A DNA stretch of 49,262 bases from an uncultured Bacillota bacterium. GTDB lineage: Bacteria > Bacillota > Clostridia > Peptostreptococcales > Anaerovoracaceae. The position numbers were made by a program, and so were the translations under genes. Positions 43,692-49,262 of this stretch are shown piece after piece. The notes beneath the pieces were generated by a model that made no database searches, was not told where the DNA came from, and worked only from the letters and a program-made list of their open reading frames with translations. The first letter of the stretch is position 1. Each line of letters starts with the position of its first letter. The stretch covers positions 1 to 49,262 of the forward strand of contig CASEFA010000017.1 in assembly GCA_949287095.1 (NCBI GenBank), written 5' to 3'.

Positions 43692-44321
43692 ATGAGAAAG
43701 CTAATTACCATAAGCAGAGAGTACGGCAGCGGCGGTAGAATCATCGGCAAGCTGGTCGCAGAGAAGCTGGGAGTTCCTTTCTACGATAAGGAGATAATCG
43801 ATATGGCGGTGGAGCAGAGCGGACTTTCCAAGGAAGTTGTAGAGACCGCAGAGCTCAGAGCCAAGAGCAGCTTTTCCTACAGTCTCGCTTCTGCAATGAA
43901 TTTCGGCGAGGGAATATCGGCAGAGCCGGTTTCCGTAAACGAGAAGCTTTTCATAACACAGTTTGATATAATCAGGCAGATAGGCGAGACCAATGAAGGC
44001 GTAATCATAGGACGCTGCGCAGATTACGTGCTTAAGGATCTTCCGGGCGTAACCAACATCTTCATTTACGGAGAGTTTGAGGACAGAGTGAAGAGAAGCG
44101 TGGAGCTTTACGGCGATGATGCCGAAAAGGCCGAAAAGTACGTAAAGGACTACGACAAAGCCCGCGCCAACTACTACAACTACCACACTTCCCAGAAGTG
44201 GGGCGAGTTCACCAACTACAATCTGGCCATAAACAGCAGCTACATTTCCATGGAGCAGGCCGCCAATCTGATTGTCGAGTACGTTAACACCAGAACCTAT
44301 AAGAACGTAGACGCGAAGTAA
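43692..44321 (+). CDS. Cytidylate kinase-like protein
   Basis: 209 residues. ATG 43692 has GAGGTG 9 nt upstream. The P-loop-like YGSGGRIIGKLVAEKLG (residues about 11-27) and the following FYDKEIID are as in cytidylate-kinase-like AAA_26 proteins of Clostridia. True CMP kinases use GxxGxGKS; here GSGGRIIGK departs from it. The product may phosphorylate a nucleotide or act as a regulator. It is followed by a small membrane protein after 22 nt. Confidence 0.8.
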   Translation: MRKLITISREYGSGGRIIGKLVAEKLGVPFYDKEIIDMAVEQSGLSKEVVETAELRAKSSFSYSLASAMNFGEGISAEPVSVNEKLFITQFDIIRQIGETNEGVIIGRCADYVLKDLPGVTNIFIYGEFEDRVKRSVELYGDDAEKAEKYVKDYDKARANYYNYHTSQKWGEFTNYNLAINSSYISMEQAANLIVEYVNTRTYKNVDAK

Positions 44322-44343
44322 GCCATCCGGCAAGGAGGAGCAG

Positions 44344-44550
44344 ATGAGCAGAAGAAAACAGTGTGAAGAGAAGTGCGGCATGTCCAAGGCCGCCAAAGCC
44401 AGCCTTATGATACTGGGAATCGGTATCGTTACGGGAACCACTCTCGTAATCGGACTGGATCGTGTTATGAAGAAGATATTCGTTGACGAGGACTGGCCGA
44501 GCCAGGAATGGACCAACGACAACTGGGCTGAAGAGGATTTAGAGGACTAG
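44344..44550 (+). CDS. Small single-pass membrane protein
   Basis: 68 residues. AAGGAGGAG lies 5 nt upstream. Residues about 17-42 (ASLMILGIGIVTGTTLVIGL) form a membrane segment after a Cys-containing N-terminus; the C-terminus is acidic and Trp-rich. It resembles YtxH-type anchors in layout only. No function is known. Likely cotranscribed with the kinase-like gene. Confidence 0.6.
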   Translation: MSRRKQCEEKCGMSKAAKASLMILGIGIVTGTTLVIGLDRVMKKIFVDEDWPSQEWTNDNWAEEDLED

Positions 44551-44599
44551 GCCCGGGCTGTTTGACAGATTGGAATCGGGACCGGGACTGGGTCTGGGA

Positions 44600-44800
44600 T
44601 TGGGTCGTTTGACAGAAATATCCCGTTCGCCTGTTTTGGTCAAGGCATAATTTGATAAAATCAATAAGTAATCATTAAAAGGTCAAGAAAAACCGGAGTG
44701 TAAAGCCCAGATTTCTTGACCTTTTCTGTTTAACAGCGGGGAAATGTCAAAAATCACCTTGACACAGTACAGGAAAAATCCTCTTCAGGTCAAAGACCGC
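44600..44800 (-). repeat. Structured intergenic repeat, copy B (core 44638-44725, 88 bp, inverted)
   Basis: On the minus strand: AAAAGGTCAAGAAA (44725-44712), 21-nt spacer, TTTCTTGACCTTTT (44690-44677), a 39-nt tail ending TGCCTTGACC (44647-44638). The component lengths equal those of copy A. Additional GTCAA motifs flank it (44609, 44743, 44757, 44788). It lies between two convergent genes, as in copy A. Confidence 0.75.
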
Positions 44801-44837
44801 CGTAAAATCACGATGATTACTGCCTGCCGGCCAAAGA

Positions 44838-44866
44838 AAGACCTCCGGAAAACCGGAGGTCTTCAA
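44838..44866 (-). terminator. Terminator of gdhA
   Basis: 11-bp perfect stem AAGACCTCCGG / CCGGAGGTCTT with a 4-nt loop; on the minus strand TTTCTTT follows. Confidence 0.88.
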
Positions 44867-44892
44867 TATGCGTATTAAGCTAAATCGAGGGT

Positions 44893-46236
44893 TTATACAA
44901 TGCCCTGAGCCATCATAGCTTCTGCAACCTTTTCGAAGCCTGCGATGTTAGCTCCTGCTACCAGGTCGTAGCCGAGGCCGTACTTTTCAGCAGCTTCTGC
45001 GGAGTGCTTATGGATGTTGACCATGATGGTTTCCAGCTGTTCGTAAACCTGCTCAGGTGAGAATACAGTGTGACCTGCGTTCTGTCCCATTTCGATGCAG
45101 GAGCATGCTACGCCGCCTGCGTTAGCAGCCTTGGAAGGTCCGATAACAACGCCGTTTTCCTTAAGGTATTCGATAGCGTCGTTAGTGGTAGGCATGTTAG
45201 CTCCCTCGCAGAGGTACTTGCAGCCGTTTGCAACCATAGCCTTTGCATCTTCGATGCGGATCTCGTTCTGAGTAGCGCAAGGGATGTAGAGGTCAGCCTT
45301 AACTTCCCAAGGCTTCTTGCCTGCATGGAATTCGCTTCCAGGGAACTTGTCTGCGTAAGGTGCGCAGATGTTCTTTCCGGAAGATCTGAGCTCGAGCATG
45401 TAAGCTTCCTTCTCGCCGGAAACGCCTTCAGGATCGTAGATGTATCCGTCAGGTCCGGAAATGGTGATAACCTTGGCTCCAAGCTGGTTCAGCTTCTGAA
45501 CGGTTCCCCATGCTACGTTACCGAAACCGGAAACTGCAACGGTCTTGCCCTTAAGCTCTTCGCCGCAGTGTTTCAGCATTTCTCTTGCGAAGAATACGAT
45601 ACCGTAACCGGTAGCTTCGGTTCTGCCTGCGAGTCCGCCGTAAGCAAGTCCCTTACCGGTGAGAACGCCTTCGTATCTGTTAGTAAGTCTCTTATACTGT
45701 CCAAAGAGGTATCCGATTTCTCTTGCGCCTACGCCAAGGTCTCCTGCAGGAACGTCGGTATGAGGTCCGATGTGTCTGTAGAGCTCGGTCATGAAGGACT
45801 GGCAGAATCTCATGATTTCTGCATCGGATTTTCCGTTAGGGTCAAAGTCAGCGCCACCTTTGCCGCCGCCGATTGGAAGACCGGTAAGGCTGTTCTTGAA
45901 AATCTGCTCAAATCCGAGGAACTTGATGATTCCAGGGTATACGTTAGGTGCAAATCTCAGGCCGCCTTTATAAGGTCCGATAGCGCTGTTGAATTCGTAT
46001 CTGTAACCTCTGTTAACCTGAACCTTGCCGTTGTCGTCAACCCAAGGAACTCTGAAGCTGATTCCTCTTTCAGGCTCGATAAGTCTTTCAACCAGGCCTG
46101 ACTCAACATACTCAGGATGAGCCTCAAGAACCGGTTCGATGGAAGTGAGAACTTCCTCAACGGTCTGCAGGAATTCCGGCTCGCCCGGATTTCTCTTCTT
46201 AGCAATCTCAATGTACTGCTGTACTAAATTTGCCAT
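44893..46236 (-). CDS. gdhA: NADP-type glutamate dehydrogenase
   Basis: 447 residues. ATG 46236 has AGAGGAG 8 nt upstream. It makes glutamate from 2-oxoglutarate and ammonia, or the reverse. Catalytic KGGLRFAPNV (Lys, about 90) and the conserved PIGGGKGGADFDPNGKSD segment (about 118-135), with a nucleotide-binding GFGNVAWGT near 237. The hexameric family I length of 447 is normal. It has its own promoter and terminator. Confidence 0.95.
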   Translation of the reverse strand: MANLVQQYIEIAKKRNPGEPEFLQTVEEVLTSIEPVLEAHPEYVESGLVERLIEPERGISFRVPWVDDNGKVQVNRGYRYEFNSAIGPYKGGLRFAPNVYPGIIKFLGFEQIFKNSLTGLPIGGGKGGADFDPNGKSDAEIMRFCQSFMTELYRHIGPHTDVPAGDLGVGAREIGYLFGQYKRLTNRYEGVLTGKGLAYGGLAGRTEATGYGIVFFAREMLKHCGEELKGKTVAVSGFGNVAWGTVQKLNQLGAKVITISGPDGYIYDPEGVSGEKEAYMLELRSSGKNICAPYADKFPGSEFHAGKKPWEVKADLYIPCATQNEIRIEDAKAMVANGCKYLCEGANMPTTNDAIEYLKENGVVIGPSKAANAGGVACSCIEMGQNAGHTVFSPEQVYEQLETIMVNIHKHSAEAAEKYGLGYDLVAGANIAGFEKVAEAMMAQGIV

Positions 46237-46350
46237 TTCGATCTCCTCTTTTCTCTTTTTATTAAGCAAAATTATCGCCTCTGCCCCGACAAAATCCGGC
46301 GGACGCAGAGCACCGGGCGGAACTGAGTAAAAAACCGCCCTAACAACTAA

Positions 46351-46379
46351 AATATAACACTTTGATAAAAAGTAGTCAA
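46351..46379 (-). promoter_or_regulatory. gdhA promoter
   Basis: On the minus strand TTGACT (46379-46374), 17-nt spacer, TATATT (46356-46351), about 115 nt before the ATG. The leader between has no obvious riboswitch. Confidence 0.7.
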
Positions 46380-46448
46380 CAATCTGAACGCACGAAAAAA
46401 TGTTTTATTTTAAGTAAATTTTTTCGGGATGTTTTTTTATTATTTTAA

Positions 46449-46476
46449 GTGACATTTGCCTGAGGTATGTTAGAAT
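46449..46476 (+). promoter_or_regulatory. Promoter of the P-type ATPase
   Basis: GTGACA (46449-46454), 16-nt spacer, TAGAAT (46471-46476), 44 nt upstream of ATG 46521, divergent from gdhA. Confidence 0.5.
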
Positions 46477-46520
46477 AAAATATGTATGTATACACAGTTA
46501 AAAGGAGAGATTAAAGAATA

Positions 46521-48881
46521 ATGCAGGGATTAACCGGCAGAGAAGCTGAAGAAAGGACCCGTCAGGGTCTCGACAACGTCCAGGTGAATTCATCCACCAT
46601 GACGGTAAAGGAAATAGTAAAGGAAAACGTTTTCACATACTTCAACCTCATCTTCACCGTGCTTGCGGTACTTCTGGTGATAGTGGGTTCATTTAAAGAT
46701 CTCACATTTATGCTCATCGTCTTTGCAAACACGGCCATAGGTATAATTCAGGAGATAAGGTCAAAGAGGACTCTCGACAACCTGAAGCTGATGAAAATGC
46801 CGAAAAGCCACGTCATCAGGGACGGGGCTGAAATAGAAATAGCAGTGGAGAAGCTGGTTTTGGGAGATGTTATCGTTCTGAGAGCGGGAAACCAGATTCC
46901 GGCCGACGCCGAGGTCATAGAGGGAAGCGTTCAGGCTAACGAAGCGCTCATAACCGGAGAGTCGGACGAGATAACAAAGGCTCCCGGGGACAGCCTGCTT
47001 TCGGGAAGCTTTGTGGTATCCGGAGAGTGTCTCGCCGTGCTCACTGCGGTAGGAAGGGATTCGTACATAGCGAAGCTCACTTTGGAGGCTACGAAAGACA
47101 AGAAAACCGAAGAGTCGGAGATGATAAAATCCCTGGACAAAATGGTCAGAGTAATAGGTATAATCATAATTCCGGTAGGAGCAATTCTGCTGGTCCAGGA
47201 GTGGTTCATCCTTGAGGGCGGATTCAGGGACAGCGTAATCTCAATGGTCGCCGCGGTTCTCGGAATGATTCCCGAAGGACTTTACATGACCGCCAGCATA
47301 GCCATGGTGGTCAGCGCAGTACGCCTTGCCCGCCGCGACGTTCTGGTTCAGAACATGAAGTGCATAGAAACTCTTGCAAGAGTAGACGTTCTATGTGTGG
47401 ATAAGACCGGAACCATCACGGAAAACGAGATGAAGGTGGAAGGCTTCCGTCTGGCTCACGACGTAACCAGCGAGGCTAACGTGGCGCGTATGATAGGCGA
47501 CCTGGTTCAGCAGCAGAGCAAGGACAACATAACCATGGCGGCTCTTCAGAATTATTTCGGAGAGAGAACGGGAAGATCGGCCCGGACCGTGTGTCCGTTC
47601 TCCTCGAAGTACAAATACTGCGGAGCAAGCTACGACGACGGCAATTACGTACTGGGAGCTCCCGAGTTCGTTCTCAGGGAAAGCTTTGACAGATATGCGG
47701 AATACGTGAACGGCATGGGTGAGCAGGGATACAGAGTTCTCGCCTTTGCTGAAGTGGGAGAGGCACCTCAGGGGCAGCCTTTGTCGACTCACGCCGAGCT
47801 CATAGCTCTCGTATTTCTCACCAACCCTATAAGAAAATCGGCAAAGGAGACATTCGGATTTTTCGCCGACAACGGCGTAGACATAAAGGTAATATCGGGA
47901 GACAACCCGGTTACCGTATCCAATGTGGCTCTGGAAGCGGGAATCGCGGGAGCGGAGCACTATGTGGACGCCCGCCAGCTGGTGACTGAACGGGCCATAT
48001 ACGAGGCGGTGGAAAGGTATACCGTATTCGGCAGAGTTACCCCTGAACAGAAGAGAATGTTCGTAAAAGCCCTCAAGAGTCAGGGAAAAACCGTGGGAAT
48101 GACGGGAGACGGAGTAAACGACATACTGGCCCTCCGCGATGCGGACTGTTCAGTTGCAATGGCGTCGGGAAGCGAAGCGGCCTCCAACGCGGCCCAGCTG
48201 GTGCTCATGGACTCTGACTTCTCCAAGATGCCTTCCGTGGTTGCGGAGGGAAGAAGGGTCGTAAACAACATACAGAAATCGGCGACCCTGTATCTGACGA
48301 AGAATATATTCTCCCTGTTGCTTGCTTTGTTCTCCGTGATAAGCGTGCTCTCTTATCCGCTGACGCCGTCCCAGATAACCCTAATAAGCATGTTCACCAT
48401 AGGAATTCCTTCCTTCGTTATATCACTGGAGCCTAACTCCAACCTGATAAAGGGAAGCTTCCTGGGCAACGTGTTCAAAATGGCCTCGCCTGCCGGACTT
48501 ACCACCTTTGTCAGCGTAAGCTCGCTGGTAGTGTTCGGCCAGGTCTTCGCCATCGACAAAGAGTGCATATCCACGTCGGCGACGATGCTTGTGGCCCTCG
48601 TCGGATTTATGATCCTTGGAAAAGTCGCAAAACCGACGAACAAGTTCCACGTAGGACTGGTTGCGGTAATGATTCTCGGCATGGGCTACTGCGTATTCTT
48701 CAAGCCGGAGATGTTCGGAATAAACAGCATCTCCACCCAGGCGGCAATGCTTCTGGTGGTCTTCCTCATAGCCACAGAGGGACTGTTCAGATACGTGTAT
48801 AAGTTCACGGGGCTCTTTGCAAGACTGGGAAAATCGGAAAGAAGAGAGAGAAAGGCAAAGCGCCGCAGGGGAAGTCATTAA
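46521..48881 (+). CDS. Cation-transporting P-type ATPase (CtpE-like)
   Basis: 786 residues. AGGAGAG lies 12 nt upstream. Actuator ITGESD (about 148-153), the membrane motif PEGL (about 250-253), phosphorylation DKTGTIT (Asp 293) and hinge MTGDGVNDILALRDADC (about 527-543). About ten membrane segments. The PEGL motif is that of the CtpE/PacL-like calcium uptake group rather than the CPx metal pumps; no N-terminal heavy-metal domain is present. The ion (calcium likely) is inferred. It sits alone after its own promoter. Confidence 0.88.
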   Translation: MQGLTGREAEERTRQGLDNVQVNSSTMTVKEIVKENVFTYFNLIFTVLAVLLVIVGSFKDLTFMLIVFANTAIGIIQEIRSKRTLDNLKLMKMPKSHVIRDGAEIEIAVEKLVLGDVIVLRAGNQIPADAEVIEGSVQANEALITGESDEITKAPGDSLLSGSFVVSGECLAVLTAVGRDSYIAKLTLEATKDKKTEESEMIKSLDKMVRVIGIIIIPVGAILLVQEWFILEGGFRDSVISMVAAVLGMIPEGLYMTASIAMVVSAVRLARRDVLVQNMKCIETLARVDVLCVDKTGTITENEMKVEGFRLAHDVTSEANVARMIGDLVQQQSKDNITMAALQNYFGERTGRSARTVCPFSSKYKYCGASYDDGNYVLGAPEFVLRESFDRYAEYVNGMGEQGYRVLAFAEVGEAPQGQPLSTHAELIALVFLTNPIRKSAKETFGFFADNGVDIKVISGDNPVTVSNVALEAGIAGAEHYVDARQLVTERAIYEAVERYTVFGRVTPEQKRMFVKALKSQGKTVGMTGDGVNDILALRDADCSVAMASGSEAASNAAQLVLMDSDFSKMPSVVAEGRRVVNNIQKSATLYLTKNIFSLLLALFSVISVLSYPLTPSQITLISMFTIGIPSFVISLEPNSNLIKGSFLGNVFKMASPAGLTTFVSVSSLVVFGQVFAIDKECISTSATMLVALVGFMILGKVAKPTNKFHVGLVAVMILGMGYCVFFKPEMFGINSISTQAAMLLVVFLIATEGLFRYVYKFTGLFARLGKSERRERKAKRRRGSH

Positions 48882-48898
48882 AAGCATAAGATAAAATT

Positions 48899-48946
48899 CG
48901 GGCTGTCCGCGTTAACGAAAGAACCGTTGACGCAGGCAGCCCGTTT
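48899..48946 (+). terminator. Terminator of the P-type ATPase gene
   Basis: CGGGCTG...CAGCCCG with an inner GCGTTAAC/GTTGACGC pairing, followed by TTTGGC, 17 nt after the stop. Confidence 0.7.
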
Positions 48947-48970
48947 GGCTTATATGGCTGCGTCAGGATG

Positions 48971-49141
48971 AAAAACCAAAAGTTTATTGGTCTTTCTGCG
49001 ATTTTGGAATTAAAAAACCAAAATATCTTGGCTTTTTCGAGATTTCAGTTGTAAAAAGCCAAGATATAGCGCTGATTTTGGGCTGAAATCGGTCATATTT
49101 GCGGCCATATGCCCTTTATACGGCCTGACTTTTTGGTTTTT
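48971..49141. repeat. Nested inverted-repeat element
   Basis: Outer arms AAAAACCAAAAGT (48971-48983) and ACTTTTTGGTTTTT (49128-49141), inner perfect 15-bp palindrome ATATCTTGGCTTTTT (49023-49037) / AAAAAGCCAAGATAT (49053-49067) with a 15-nt spacer. The arm style (A-run next to a CCAAG/TCAAG core) recalls the copies at 15.2 and 44.7 kb, but the sequence differs. Confidence 0.65.
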
Positions 49142-49262
49142 CCTTAGTCAAAATGCGATACGACGGTCATGTCCATATAATGGTGTAAAATCAAAAAATA
49201 AAAAGAGCACATAGCTCCAACCTCAGGTATAATATTAATCACCACAAAAACATCAACTGGAG
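49142..49262 (+). promoter_or_regulatory. Possible promoter and ribosome site of the next gene
   Basis: TATAAT at 49228-49233 without an evident -35, and the window ends in CTGGAG, which may be the ribosome site of a plus-strand gene beyond it. Confidence 0.35.

Overview
The window looks like chromosomal DNA of an anaerobic member of the Clostridia (Bacillota), perhaps a peptide- or amino-acid-fermenting gut or oral lineage. Signs are strong AGGAGG ribosome sites, a SAM-I riboswitch on metK, a BceRSAB-type module, an NADP-type glutamate dehydrogenase, a BrnQ carrier and a Tn1549-like integrative conjugative element (ICE). The species cannot be named from the sequence alone.

Region 1 (1 to about 10.4 kb, all minus strand) is the replication/accessory end of an ICE. 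Read right to left it holds a conserved 172-aa protein, a RepA-like initiator, a small Cys-rich protein, a TOPRIM primase, an HTH protein, a coiled-coil protein, an LPD1-like zincin-motif protein, DUF3846 and other ICE proteins, PcfB and the coupling protein VirD4. VirD4 is broken twice. A 334-nt insertion of unknown class sits exactly inside the Walker A codons, and a group II intron starts after the conserved Phe-Trp-Val. Precise removal of the first would restore the Walker A motif. PcfB carries a 2-nt deletion that fuses its frame to virD4. Integrase, relaxase and the rest of the transfer genes lie beyond the left edge.

Region 2 (10.5 to 16.7 kb) is housekeeping: prfA, Sua5/YwlC, rpiB, upp and tyrS in one direction, then a convergent amino-acid permease. 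Between tyrS and the permease lies a structured repeat. A second copy lies at 44.6 kb in the opposite orientation, and both cores are exactly 88 bp.

Region 3 (17 to 26.7 kb) holds a 1276-aa beta-helix surface protein with a non-canonical wall-sorting tail, a GGDEF remnant, a cupin, a TetR regulator, a dynamin-like GTPase, and a sigma-54 activator followed by a -24/-12 promoter and brnQ.

Region 4 (26.7 to 31.2 kb, minus strand) holds a Fic protein with a decayed small partner, tRNA-Ser(CGA), a three-gene operon (AlaX-type editing protein, TIGR04076, C_GCAxxG_C_C protein), a DnaA-box cluster and an unknown 429-aa protein.

Region 5 (31.2 to 43.6 kb) holds a SAM riboswitch and metK, aspartate kinase, a BceRSAB-like two-component/ABC module with paired operator-like repeats, and a MarR gene with a heterodimeric ABC exporter. 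Region 6 (43.6 kb to the end) holds a cytidylate-kinase-like protein, a small membrane protein, gdhA, a CtpE-like P-type ATPase, and a hairpin-rich intergenic stretch ahead of the next gene.
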